DNA of 64,000 nucleotides from assembly GCF_022828475.1 (NCBI RefSeq), contig NZ_CP059557.1, positions 3,271,470 to 3,335,469 of the forward strand. Reading direction: 5' to 3'. A program made the position numbers and the translations under genes. Below, in pieces: positions 49,270 to 58,018 of the stretch (its first letter is position 1; the number at the start of each line of letters is the position of its first letter). This stretch comes from Saccharopolyspora gloriosae (GTDB taxonomy: Bacteria; Actinomycetota; Actinomycetes; Mycobacteriales; Pseudonocardiaceae). The notes beneath the pieces are model-generated. The model was not told where the DNA came from. It searched no databases and saw only the letters and a program-made list of their open reading frames with translations.

Positions 49270-50520
49270 GTGGCGAAGATGGCGGAGACGACTGACTCCG
49301 GCGGGGCGGCCGGCTCCGCTTCGCTTGGCGAATTCTCCCGCCGTGCGCGGGAATTTCTGGAATCGGCGATCCCGGCGAACTGGTCGGAACTGGGACCGGC
49401 CGAATTGATCCCGGTGGCGCGGGAGTTCCAGGCCGCGTTGTACGACGCCGGTTTCGCCGGGATCACTTGGCCCGCCGAGTGCGGCGGCCAGGGCGGGTCC
49501 GCCGGTCAGGAGCAGGCCTTCCGGGAGCGGGCGGCAGGATACGACCTGCCCACCGGTCCGTTCGTGATCGGGCTCGGGATGTGCGGGCCGACGCTGGTCG
49601 ACCTCGGCACCGAACGGCAGCGGTCGCGCTACGTGCGGCCGCTGCTGCGCGGTGAGGAGATCTGGTGCCAGCTGTTCTCCGAACCTGACGCCGGGTCGGA
49701 TGTGGCGAGCCTGCGCACGAAAGCCGTCCGCGACGGTGACGACTGGATCATCAGCGGGCAGAAGGTGTGGACCTCCGGCGCGCGTTTCGCCGATTTCGGG
49801 GCGCTGCTGGCCCGCACCGACCCGGACGTGCCCAAGCACGCGGGCCTGACGATGTTCATCGTGGACATGCGGGCGCCGGGCGTCACGGTGCGCCCGTTGC
49901 GGGACATGACCGGGAAGAGCCCGTTCAACGAGGTGCACTTCGACCAGGTGCGGCTGCCCGCGGACGCGGTGCTCGGCGAGATCGGCGCGGGCTGGCGCGC
50001 GGCGGTCACCATGCTCGGCCACGAGCGCGTCTCCCTCGGCGGGGCCACCCGGCGCCGCGACGAGCCGTTGGGCGCGGCGAACCTGGCCAGGCTGGCGGGC
50101 GAGAACGGCGCCGGCGCCGATCCCCAGGTGCGTGCCGAACTGGCCGGGCTGCACGCGGCGGAACGGGCGTTGGAGCTGTTCAGCGTGCGGCTTCGGCAAG
50201 AAGCGGAGTCCGGGACCCCGCCGGGCGCGCGCGGCTCTGTGGGCAAGCTCGGCGGCGCCATGCTGCTGTGGCAGGCGTTGCACGCGGCCGGGGAGATCGC
50301 CGGAACCGATGCGGTGGCCTGGGAGCCCGGTGACGAGGCCGCGGAGGAACTGGCGGTGGCGATCAACGCCGTGCCCGCCTCCAGCATCGCGGGCGGAACG
50401 AACAACGTGCAGCGCAACATCATCGGCGAACGGATCCTCGGCCTGCCGAAGGAACCCCAGGTCGATCGGGACGTGCCGTTCCGGGAGCTCCGCGTCGGCA
50501 CCCAGCGTGAAACCAGCTGA
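49270..50520 (+). CDS. Acyl-CoA dehydrogenase, subunit with FAD-contact C terminus
   Basis: 416 residues from the GTG at 49270 (ATG at 49279 possible). ACAD fold: AGFAGITWPAECGGQGGS, IWCQLFSEPDAGSDVASLRTKAVRDGDDWIISGQKVWTSGA in two conserved blocks, and the C-terminal IAGGTNNVQRNIIGERILGLP. The next gene is a shorter dehydrogenase (50537), a few bases downstream. Such long/short pairs form alpha2-beta2 heterotetramers in actinobacterial steroid degradation (FadE28-29 type), with only one subunit catalytic. I infer the same here. Confidence 0.9.
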   Translation: MAKMAETTDSGGAAGSASLGEFSRRAREFLESAIPANWSELGPAELIPVAREFQAALYDAGFAGITWPAECGGQGGSAGQEQAFRERAAGYDLPTGPFVIGLGMCGPTLVDLGTERQRSRYVRPLLRGEEIWCQLFSEPDAGSDVASLRTKAVRDGDDWIISGQKVWTSGARFADFGALLARTDPDVPKHAGLTMFIVDMRAPGVTVRPLRDMTGKSPFNEVHFDQVRLPADAVLGEIGAGWRAAVTMLGHERVSLGGATRRRDEPLGAANLARLAGENGAGADPQVRAELAGLHAAERALELFSVRLRQEAESGTPPGARGSVGKLGGAMLLWQALHAAGEIAGTDAVAWEPGDEAAEELAVAINAVPASSIAGGTNNVQRNIIGERILGLPKEPQVDRDVPFRELRVGTQRETS

Positions 50521-50536
50521 ATCGGGGAGTGCGCTC

Positions 50537-51610
50537 ATGCGATTGGTGTTGACCGGGCAGCAAGAGGACCTGCGCGCGGCGGTGCGGGATTTCCTAGCCG
50601 ACAAGTCCGGGCCGGAGCGGGTCCGGGCCGTGCTGGACACCGACGACGGGTTCGATCGGGAGTTGTGGCGTCGCGCCGGTGCGGAGCTGGGAGTGCTGGG
50701 GCTCGTCGTCGCCGAGGAGCACGGAGGGGCGGGAGCCGGTCACGTTGAACGGTCCGTCGTCGCGGAGGAACTCGGGGCCACGCTGGTGCCCTCGCCGTTC
50801 CTCGCTTCGGCGGTGCTGGCGATCGACGTGCTCAACGCCGTCGACGATGCCGAAGCACGGGACCGGTGCCTGCCTGCGCTGGCATCGGGAGAGCTGATCG
50901 GCACCGTCGCGCACGGCGCCGACGCCACCGAAAGCGACGGCTGGCGGCTGACCGGACGGCTGGCTCCGGTGATCTCCGGTGATGTGGCCGATGTGGTGCT
51001 GGTGCACGCGTCGACTCCGGACGGCACCGGCTGGTTCGCGATCGACGCGACGGCTGCGGGAGTCCGGCGCACGACGTTGCGCACGCTCGACCCGACGCGG
51101 CGACTCGCCCGGATCGACCTCGCCGGCACTCCGGCGCGGCGCTTGGCGACGAAGAATCCCGGCGCAGTGAGGTCCACAGTGGACGACCTGGCCGCGGTGG
51201 CGTTGGCCGCCGAGCAGGTCGGCGGGATGCGGCGGGTGCTGGAGATGACCTCCGACTACGCCAAGGCCCGGGTGCAGTTCGGCAGGCAGATCGGTTCGTA
51301 CCAGGGTGTGAAGCACGCGCTGGCGGATCTCTACGGCTCCTGGGAGCAGGCGGTCTCCGTGGTCCGCCACGCCGCGTGGGCCGCCGACGAGGATCCGGAG
51401 GAGCTGCCGGTGGCCGCCGCTATCGCCCAGGTCCACTGCGCTCCCGCCGCGTTCCGGGCGGCCGCCGATGGCGTCGTGCTGCACGGAGGCATCGGCTACA
51501 CCTGGGAGCACGACGCGCACCTGTACTACAAGCGCGCCAAGACCTCCGAGCTCCTGTTCGGCTCCGACCGAGCCCGCCGCCTCCACCTGGCCGACCTGAT
51601 GGGCATCTGA
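50537..51610 (+). CDS. Acyl-CoA dehydrogenase, partner subunit
   Basis: 357 residues from the ATG at 50537 with GGGGAG upstream. Signatures: GAELGVLGLVVAEEHGGAGAG, a middle region that has lost part of the usual beta domain, and GVVLHGGIGYTWEHDAHLYYKRAKT, which contains the likely catalytic-base region. VQFGRQIGSYQGVKHALADLY is the classical late motif. It lies 16 bases after the stop of the longer dehydrogenase, so it is its likely partner. Substrate not inferable; a branched or ring-bearing acyl-CoA is plausible for this pair type. Confidence 0.9.
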   Translation: MRLVLTGQQEDLRAAVRDFLADKSGPERVRAVLDTDDGFDRELWRRAGAELGVLGLVVAEEHGGAGAGHVERSVVAEELGATLVPSPFLASAVLAIDVLNAVDDAEARDRCLPALASGELIGTVAHGADATESDGWRLTGRLAPVISGDVADVVLVHASTPDGTGWFAIDATAAGVRRTTLRTLDPTRRLARIDLAGTPARRLATKNPGAVRSTVDDLAAVALAAEQVGGMRRVLEMTSDYAKARVQFGRQIGSYQGVKHALADLYGSWEQAVSVVRHAAWAADEDPEELPVAAAIAQVHCAPAAFRAAADGVVLHGGIGYTWEHDAHLYYKRAKTSELLFGSDRARRLHLADLMGI

Positions 51611-51743
51611 GGTCAATGCCCTTTCCGACCGGAAGGACCGGTCGAACGGGCCGTTCACCCCACTGGCACCGAGATGAACGGCCCATCTGACCGGTGGGAT
51701 CGGTCGAACGGGCCTTCACCCGACTTGGGATGAGGAGTGCGGA
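51611..51743. repeat. Degenerate palindromic repeats between dehydrogenase and crotonase genes
   Basis: Two imperfect copies related to the 45057-45306 family: CGAACGGGCCGTTCACCCC near 51643 and GATGAACGGCCC...CGGTCGAACGGGCC at about 51673-51714. They form hairpins with CCGGTGGGATCGG in the loop. They may end transcription before the crotonase gene. Confidence 0.55.
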
Positions 51744-52607
51744 TTGAGCTTTCGGGAGATCTCCTACGAGGTGCACGAGCGGATCGCCACGATCACGCTG
51801 AACCGTCCGGACAAGCTCAACGCGTTCACCGATGTGATGCGCCGCGAGCTGCTCGACGCGTTCGACGCCGTCGACGCCGACGACGAGGTCCGGGTGGTGA
51901 TCCTCACCGGGGCCGGCCGGGCGTTCTGCGCCGGAGCGGACCTCAGCAGCGGCGCAGGCACTTTCGACTACGACGCACGGGATCCGGAGGCGCGAGCCAC
52001 CGGCCTGACCGAGGACGGGGTGCCGCGCGACGGCGGCGGCACCTGTTCGCTGCGCATCGCCGCGTCGAAGAAACCGGTGATCGCCGCCGTCAACGGTGCC
52101 GCAGTCGGAGTGGGCGCGACGATGCTGCTGCCCGCCGACATCCGGCTCGCGGCCGAGGCCGCGCGGTTCGGGTTCGTGTTCGCCCGCCGCGGACTGGTGC
52201 CGGAGGCCGCGTCGACGTGGTTCCTGCCGCGCCTGGTCGGCATCTCGCAGGCGATGGAGTGGGCTGCGACCGGCCGCGTCTTCGGGGCTACCGAGGCCGA
52301 GTCGGGCGGGCTGGTGTCCCGCGTGGTCGCGGACGCGGACCTGCTCGCCACCGCACGGGAGATCGCGCTGGAGATCGCGCACAACACCGCTCCGGTGTCG
52401 GTCGCGGCGACCCGCAGGCTGATGTGGAGCATGCTCGGCGCGGAGAACCCCTTCGAGGCGCACCGCCTCGATTCCCGCGCCATCCACAGCCTCGGCGCAG
52501 GTCCGGACGCGGCGGAAGGCGTGTCGGCGTTCCTGGAGAAGCGCCCGGCCGAGTTCCCCGGCAAGGTCAGCGCCGACTTCCCGGAGTTCCTCCCGCCCTG
52601 GCCGTGA
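51744..52607 (+). CDS. Enoyl-CoA hydratase/isomerase
   Basis: 287 residues from a TTG at 51744 with GAGGAGTGCGGA upstream. Crotonase signatures: HERIATITLNRPDKLNAFTDV, VILTGAGRAFCAGADLSS, AAVNGAAVGVGATMLLPADIRLAAEAARF. In place of the usual first hydratase glutamate it has ARRGLVPEAASTWFLPRLVG, the pattern of a subgroup that keeps one Glu. It may be a hydratase or an isomerase. It follows the dehydrogenase pair on the same strand after palindromic repeats. The next gene is convergent. Confidence 0.9.
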   Translation: MSFREISYEVHERIATITLNRPDKLNAFTDVMRRELLDAFDAVDADDEVRVVILTGAGRAFCAGADLSSGAGTFDYDARDPEARATGLTEDGVPRDGGGTCSLRIAASKKPVIAAVNGAAVGVGATMLLPADIRLAAEAARFGFVFARRGLVPEAASTWFLPRLVGISQAMEWAATGRVFGATEAESGGLVSRVVADADLLATAREIALEIAHNTAPVSVAATRRLMWSMLGAENPFEAHRLDSRAIHSLGAGPDAAEGVSAFLEKRPAEFPGKVSADFPEFLPPWP

Positions 52608-52637
52608 GCCGTCGCCCTCGTTGCACGGGTGTGCGGG

Positions 52638-53831
52638 TTACGGGGTGGTGGCGCGGCTGGACCAGGAGGACTTCGCCTTGCGGGTGGCGGATTGCCAGAG
52701 CCGGTACCGCTGGACGTCGGCGGTCCCGGCCGGAGCCCTGAGGTGCTGGAGGTCGCGGGTGAGCCGCTGGATGGACTCATTCGCACGCAGCGCGCGGGCG
52801 CCGAAGACCTCTTGGGAAAGTCCTACCGAATCCATGCCGCGCTCGATGGCGACGTGTTTGGCGTTGAACAACTCCGCGTCGCAGTCACCGCCCCGGTCGA
52901 GCAACCAGGCGGCGTAGTGGACGATTTGCCGGGCGGTCATGTAGTTGGACTTGATCTGCCCGACTCGCTGCTGGACGGTTTCGTGCCGGGACAGCCGGGA
53001 ATGCCCTCCGGCGTAGTCGACGGTGACCTCCAGCAGACTGTGGTGCAGGCCGAGGGCGACGGCGGCGATGGCCAGGCGGCCGTGAACGACGCTCGCGAGG
53101 TGGGCCGCGTCGAGTCCGTCTCCTTGCGCGCCGAGCCTGGCGGTGGCGGGCACGCGGACATCGTCGAAGTCGAGATCGCCGAACGAGAATCCACGCAAAC
53201 CGAGGCTGGGCTCGTTGGACCGAACAGTGAGTCCGGGGCTGCGGGCATCGACGCCGAACACGCTGAGTTCGTTCTCGCCGGTGCGGGCGACTACCGCATG
53301 GACGTCGGCGATGTGCGAGTTGCCGATGAAGCATTTTCGTCCGTTGATGAGGTAATCCTCGCCATCTCGGACGGCGGTGGTGTCCATTTCGAGCACGTTT
53401 CCGCCGGAATGGGATTCGGTCACCGCGATCGTGGCGAGTACGCGCCCGTCCGCCAGGGCGGGAAGCCAGCACTGTTGTTGTTCAGCGGTGGCGATCCACC
53501 GGAATATCGCTACGGGAATGTCGCCGGCCTGCGCGGCGGCGCCGATCGCTCCGGAGATGCGGGAGAGCCGTTCGATGATGATCACTTTGGCGCGATGGTC
53601 CATCCCCTGTCCGCCGTAGGCGGTGGGAATGGTCGCACCGAGCCAGCCGAGCCGAGCGATCTCTCGCACCAAATCGTGGTCGGCCTGCCCCGACGCTTCC
53701 AGCTCTGGGATTCGAGGTCTGATGTGCCGGTCGGCGAATTCGGCGACCGCCTCGGCGAGCGCGTGATGGTGGTACGACAGCAAGTCGCGGTCGATCTCAT
53801 CGTCACGGTGATGGCTTCGTCTGTCGAACAT
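52638..53831 (-). CDS. Acyl-CoA dehydrogenase family protein (orphan)
   Basis: 397 residues from the ATG at 53831 with GGGAG 5 nt upstream. ACAD blocks: AVAEFADRHIRPRIPELEASG, LGATIPTAYGGQGMDH, TIAVTESHSGGNVLEMDTTAVRDGEDYLINGRKCFIGNSH in sequence, and AKHVAIERGMDSVGLSQEVFGARAL near the end. It lacks the usual GYTxExP/ERxxRD pattern. The closest type, as recalled, is dehydrogenases in polyketide or hydroxylamine-type chemistry. It reads AT-richer than its neighbours and stands alone on the minus strand; it may have arrived separately. Confidence 0.85.
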   Translation of the reverse strand: MFDRRSHHRDDEIDRDLLSYHHHALAEAVAEFADRHIRPRIPELEASGQADHDLVREIARLGWLGATIPTAYGGQGMDHRAKVIIIERLSRISGAIGAAAQAGDIPVAIFRWIATAEQQQCWLPALADGRVLATIAVTESHSGGNVLEMDTTAVRDGEDYLINGRKCFIGNSHIADVHAVVARTGENELSVFGVDARSPGLTVRSNEPSLGLRGFSFGDLDFDDVRVPATARLGAQGDGLDAAHLASVVHGRLAIAAVALGLHHSLLEVTVDYAGGHSRLSRHETVQQRVGQIKSNYMTARQIVHYAAWLLDRGGDCDAELFNAKHVAIERGMDSVGLSQEVFGARALRANESIQRLTRDLQHLRAPAGTADVQRYRLWQSATRKAKSSWSSRATTP

Positions 53832-54283
53832 CAGCACTCCCTGGCAAGGCCGCGGCTTTAGGGATCCTCGCAGAATGATCTTTTGATCTTTGTCTTGTCA
53901 GTGGCGGATCCGCTCAGCAGCGACCCGCTTGAGAAGGTCGTCCAGAGATTGTGCGTCACTCTTGAACCATAAGCCGAACGCCCCGACGAGAAATTGCACG
54001 CGTGCACGAAGGAAACACCCGAAATCCGCTCGACCTGCCGCTCTTCCGAACAGCGTCGCAACTCATCCTTCGGGCGCGGTCGGTGCCTCCCGGATTTCTC
54101 CTCGCCCCGCGTCCCAACGGGGACCTGCGGGCTCAGCATCGAACACCGACCCCATTACCCGAGCGGACGTTCGGTGCGGAGGTGATGCGGCGGTTCGGGG
54201 GCTGTTCCGGCGGGAGGTCGTGACGCAGACTGGGGGTGATCGTGATGCCGGCCGGTCGATGCGGACCGGGGAGGAGTCGCTGC
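53832..54283. other. Intergenic stretch between divergent dehydrogenase and ligase genes
   Basis: About 450 bases, AT-richer than average near 53870-53960. No convincing gene. It holds repeated GATCTTT units (53877-53892: GATCTTTTGATCTTTG), possibly part of the orphan dehydrogenase promoter. The ligase's ribosome-binding site is GGGGAGGAG near 54269. Confidence 0.45.
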
Positions 54284-55939
54284 ATGCTGGATCGGGAGCG
54301 TCTGCTGGCGGAGTTCACCGGCCCCGGCGGGGAGTTCGAACTGGTCCCGCGCGACGTGCGCGGCATCCCGATGCGGGTCTACGCGACCGGCCCGCAGACC
54401 CTGCGCGACGTGCTGCTCAGCACCGCGGTGCACGGCGACGCCGACTACCTCGTGTTCGGCGAGCAGCGTTGGACGTTCACCGAGCACCTGCGGGTCGCCA
54501 CCGGGTTGGCGAACGGTCTGCGCACCGATTTCGGCTTGAGCCAGGGCGATCGGGTCGCGATCGCGATGCGGAACTACCCGGAGTGGGCGCCGATCTTCTG
54601 GGCCGTGCAGGCCGCCGGTCTCGTCGCGGTGCCGCTCAACGCTTGGTGGACGGGTCCGGAACTGCGCTTCGCGCTGGAGGATTCCGGGGCACGAGTGCTG
54701 TTCGCCGATCCTGAGCGGGTGTCCAGGCTCGCACCCGACTTCGGTGCGCTCGACGTCGTGCAGGTTCGCGGTGACAGCCCGCCGGAAGGGGTGCGCTGCT
54801 GGGCGGAACTGCTCGCCGGACTCGACTTCGACGCGAAGTTGCCGGAAATGGCGGTGGATCCGGACGACGACGCCACGATCATGTACACCTCGGGGACCAC
54901 GGGCCGCCCGAAGGGTGCCGTGGCCAGTCACCGCAACCACTGCACGAATCTGTGGAACATGGCGCTGGGACGTCGCGTGGCGCAGGCGGCGGCGGGAGTG
55001 GAACCCGATCCGGACGCGAGAGCGGGCGTGCTGCTCACCTTCCCGATCTTCCACATCGCGGGCCTGTCCGGTCTGTGCTCGACGACGCTGGCGGGCGGGA
55101 AACTGGTGACCATGTACCGGTGGGAACCGGGCGAGGCGATCCACCTGGTGCGCGACGAGCGGCTGAACACCATCGCCGGAGTGCCCACCGTGCTGCGGGA
55201 CCTGGCGCGGCACGCCGACGGTGGTCTGTCGACCGTGGAGGCGGTGAACATGGGCGGGGCGCCGATCCCGCCTGACTTGGTGGGTCTGGTGCACACCTCG
55301 TTCACCGCGAACGTGGCGCCCGGCAACGGGTACGGGCTCACCGAGACGACCTCGGCGGTCGTGAACAACACCGGCGCCGAATACGTCGCCCACCCCGACA
55401 GCGTGGGCCGCTGCGTGCCCGGCGCCGATCTGCGCGTCGTTGATCCCGCCCTGGAAGAGGACGTGGCGAGCGGTGAGATCGGGGAGTTGTGGTTCCGCGG
55501 CCCGAACGTCGTGCGCGGTTATTGGAACGATCCGAAGGCCACCGGGGAGGCGTTCGTCGACGGCTGGTTCCGCACCGGCGACCTCGGCTACGTCGCCGAC
55601 GGCCTGGTGCACGTGGTGGACCGGCTCAAGGACATCGTGATCCGTGGCGGCGAGAACGTGTACTGCGCCGAAGTGGAGGCTGCGCTGTTCGAGCACCCGG
55701 CGGTCGCCGACGTGGCCGTGGTGGGCGTGCCGCACCGGGAACTCGGCGAGCAGGTCGCCGCGATCGTGCAGGTCCAGGAGGGCGCGGAGGTCGACCCCGA
55801 CGAGCTGCGCCACCACGTCGGCGAGCGGCTGGCCGCGTTCAAGATCCCGGACGTGGTGCAGCTGCGCACCGGCACGATTCCCCGCACCAGCACCGGAAAG
55901 GTCCTCAAGCGAGACCTCCGCCGCGAGCTGACGGCCTGA
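54284..55939 (+). CDS. AMP-forming acyl-CoA ligase
   Basis: 551 residues from the ATG at 54284. ANL signatures: [79 protein letters not shown] and catalytic Lys in RTSTGKVLKRDLRRELTA. The first 30 residues precede the usual start (MLDRERLLAEFTGPGGEFEL). It stands on the plus strand and is convergent with the dehydrogenase operon that follows. It is the third AMP-forming ligase in this region, so more than one acid is likely handled. Confidence 0.93.
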   Translation: MLDRERLLAEFTGPGGEFELVPRDVRGIPMRVYATGPQTLRDVLLSTAVHGDADYLVFGEQRWTFTEHLRVATGLANGLRTDFGLSQGDRVAIAMRNYPEWAPIFWAVQAAGLVAVPLNAWWTGPELRFALEDSGARVLFADPERVSRLAPDFGALDVVQVRGDSPPEGVRCWAELLAGLDFDAKLPEMAVDPDDDATIMYTSGTTGRPKGAVASHRNHCTNLWNMALGRRVAQAAAGVEPDPDARAGVLLTFPIFHIAGLSGLCSTTLAGGKLVTMYRWEPGEAIHLVRDERLNTIAGVPTVLRDLARHADGGLSTVEAVNMGGAPIPPDLVGLVHTSFTANVAPGNGYGLTETTSAVVNNTGAEYVAHPDSVGRCVPGADLRVVDPALEEDVASGEIGELWFRGPNVVRGYWNDPKATGEAFVDGWFRTGDLGYVADGLVHVVDRLKDIVIRGGENVYCAEVEAALFEHPAVADVAVVGVPHRELGEQVAAIVQVQEGAEVDPDELRHHVGERLAAFKIPDVVQLRTGTIPRTSTGKVLKRDLRRELTA

Positions 55940-55940
55940 C

Positions 55941-56927
55941 TCACGCCGGGGCGGTGAGCTCGTCCCACACGCCGTCCTGGCCGACGATGACCGCCGTGCG
56001 GCCGAGCCGGCTCGACCATTCGCGCTCGCTGCCGTGCTCGTCGCGCCAGGCCCACAGCTTGCGGGTGACGTGGTGCAGCGAGTGCTCCCGCGTCACGCCC
56101 ATCGCTCCGTGCAGTTGGTGCGCGGAGCGGGCGACGGACGTGGCGGCGTGGGCCGCGCGGATCTTCACCGTCGCGGTCGCCGCCTCCGCACGTGCGGGAT
56201 CAGCGGTGTGCACGTCGCAGGCGCGGTCGAGCGCGGCTTGGGTGGACACGAGCTCGGTGCGCATCCCGGCGAGGGCGTTGGCGACCGCTTTCACCGCGAT
56301 GAGCGGGCGGCCGAACTGGTTGCGCCGCGTCACGTGGGTCCGGGTGATCTCGTGCGCCCCGCGTGCCGCCCCGGTGATCGCGGCGGCGGTGAGCAGCGCC
56401 GCGCGGGAGGTCGCGGCCGAACGCGCGGGCGCTTCGGGAAGGGGAGTGCGCGCGTCGTCCGGAACGGTGACGGTGTCCCTCGGTTCCGCTGCCAGGTTAG
56501 CGCCGGGTTCGACGAGCACACCCGGCGCCGTGAGATCGACCAGGTATGGCGTCCCGTTCCGGGGCCACACCAGCAGATTCCGCGCGTGCCGCGCCCAGGC
56601 GACCCCGCGCAGCGCGCCGGTGGAATCCTCCCACGCGGGCACGACCAGGCCCGGCAGGTCCGCCCGTTCGGTTCCGGCCAGCGCCCAGCGGGCGAGCGCG
56701 GCTTCCGCCAGCGGCGCGCTCACCCCGTGCTCGGCCACCGCACCGACCAGCGCCAGCAGGTCCGCCAGGCACCCGCCCGAGCCACCGGAGTTCTCCGGGA
56801 TCGACACCAGCGGCCATCCCAGTTCGGCGATCGTCGCCCACACCTCGGGCAGGTGACCGTCGGCGTCCTGCGGGGTGACGGGAGCAAGCACGTCGGCCGC
56901 TACCTCTGCGAGCAGCGTGTCGTTCAC
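55941..56927 (-). CDS. Acyl-CoA dehydrogenase, short partner subunit
   Basis: 328 residues from the GTG at 56927, which overlaps the stop of the longer dehydrogenase upstream (GTGA). Blocks: WPLVSIPENSGGSGGCLADLLALVGAV, LTAAAITGAARGAHEITRTHVTRRNQFGRPLIAVKAVA in two parts, and SAHQLHGAMGVTREHSLHHVTRKLWAWRDE with the likely catalytic region. The middle beta domain is shortened, as in beta subunits of alpha2-beta2 dehydrogenases. It is the last gene of the five-gene operon from 62239. Together with its partner it would desaturate the activated acid. Confidence 0.9.
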   Translation of the reverse strand: MNDTLLAEVAADVLAPVTPQDADGHLPEVWATIAELGWPLVSIPENSGGSGGCLADLLALVGAVAEHGVSAPLAEAALARWALAGTERADLPGLVVPAWEDSTGALRGVAWARHARNLLVWPRNGTPYLVDLTAPGVLVEPGANLAAEPRDTVTVPDDARTPLPEAPARSAATSRAALLTAAAITGAARGAHEITRTHVTRRNQFGRPLIAVKAVANALAGMRTELVSTQAALDRACDVHTADPARAEAATATVKIRAAHAATSVARSAHQLHGAMGVTREHSLHHVTRKLWAWRDEHGSEREWSSRLGRTAVIVGQDGVWDELTAPA

Positions 56928-58018
56928 GGCGCCTCCTGCTTGGCGAGAATGGACAGCAGCACCTCGGAGGACCCGCCGCGGATGCTGAATCCCGGCGCGG
57001 CCAGGATCGCCCCGCCCAGCGGGTCGTCCGGCGCGAGCACGCCGGGATTCGCCGCTGTGCGGGCGAATTCGAGCACGTCGCGTTCGAACTCGGTGCCCAG
57101 GTACTTGAGCGTCGCCGCCTCCCGGACGGGCGCCACGCCGGTGTCGAGCGCCTCGGCGACTCGCACGCACATCGCCCGCAACACCCCCAGCCGAGCCACC
57201 AGCTCTCCGAGCTCCACCAGCAGGCCCGCATCGAGCTCGGCCGTCGCGTCCAGCAGCCCGGCCAGCACCGGATACGTCGAGAGCACCCGTTCCGGCCCGC
57301 CGCGCTCATGGGCGAGCTGCTCGGTGACCTGCCGCCAGCCCTGCCCCGCCACGCCGATGACGCGGCCCGCCGGGACGAACACGTCCTCGAACACCACCTC
57401 GTTGAAATGGTGCGAGCCCGCCATGTCCACGATCGGCGTCACCGTGACACCACGCGAGTCCATGTCCACCACGAACTCGGTGAGCCCGTCGTGCTTGCGC
57501 TCGGTCCGCTCGGTGCGCGCGAGCAGGTAGGAGTGCGTGGCGCGGTGGGCGTGGCTGGTCCAGATCTTGCGTCCGTTGACCCGCCAGCCGCCGTCGGTGC
57601 GCTCAGCGGTGGTGCGCACGGCCGCGAGATCCGAACCGGCCTCGGGCTCGCTCATTCCCAGGCACAGCACGTGATCCCCGGAACTGATGCCGGGCAGGAT
57701 CTCCCGCTGCAACTCGGGCGTCCCGTGGCGCAGGATCGACGGGCCGATCTGACGGTCCCCGATCCAGTGCGCCGCCACCGGTGCTCCGGCGCGCAGCAAC
57801 TCCTCGGTGACGACCAACCGATCCACATTGGACTGTTCGGCGCCGCCGAGGTGTCGTGGCCAGGTCATGCCGATCCAGCCCCGCCGGGCCAGCTCGCGGG
57901 AGAAGTCCAGGTCGAACGAGCGCAGCCACGCGTCCGGCCGAGGCCGGTAACGCCCCTCGTCCTGCCACCCGCGGCACAGGTCGCGCACCCGGTGGCGCAG
58001 TTCGGTGCGGTCGGTCAT
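56924..58018 (-). CDS. Acyl-CoA dehydrogenase, long partner subunit
   Basis: 364 residues from the ATG at 58018, overlapping the transporter stop (ATGA). Blocks: LARRGWIGMTWPRHLGGAEQSN, LCLGMSEPEAGSDLAAVRTTAERTDGGWRVNGRKIWTSHA in sequence, VTEQLAHERGGPERVLSTYPVL and IRGGSSEVLLSILAKQ at the end, the FAD-contact tail. Paired with the next gene by a 4-base overlap. It acts after the CoA ligase of the same operon. Confidence 0.92.
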   Translation of the reverse strand: MTDRTELRHRVRDLCRGWQDEGRYRPRPDAWLRSFDLDFSRELARRGWIGMTWPRHLGGAEQSNVDRLVVTEELLRAGAPVAAHWIGDRQIGPSILRHGTPELQREILPGISSGDHVLCLGMSEPEAGSDLAAVRTTAERTDGGWRVNGRKIWTSHAHRATHSYLLARTERTERKHDGLTEFVVDMDSRGVTVTPIVDMAGSHHFNEVVFEDVFVPAGRVIGVAGQGWRQVTEQLAHERGGPERVLSTYPVLAGLLDATAELDAGLLVELGELVARLGVLRAMCVRVAEALDTGVAPVREAATLKYLGTEFERDVLEFARTAANPGVLAPDDPLGGAILAAPGFSIRGGSSEVLLSILAKQEAP

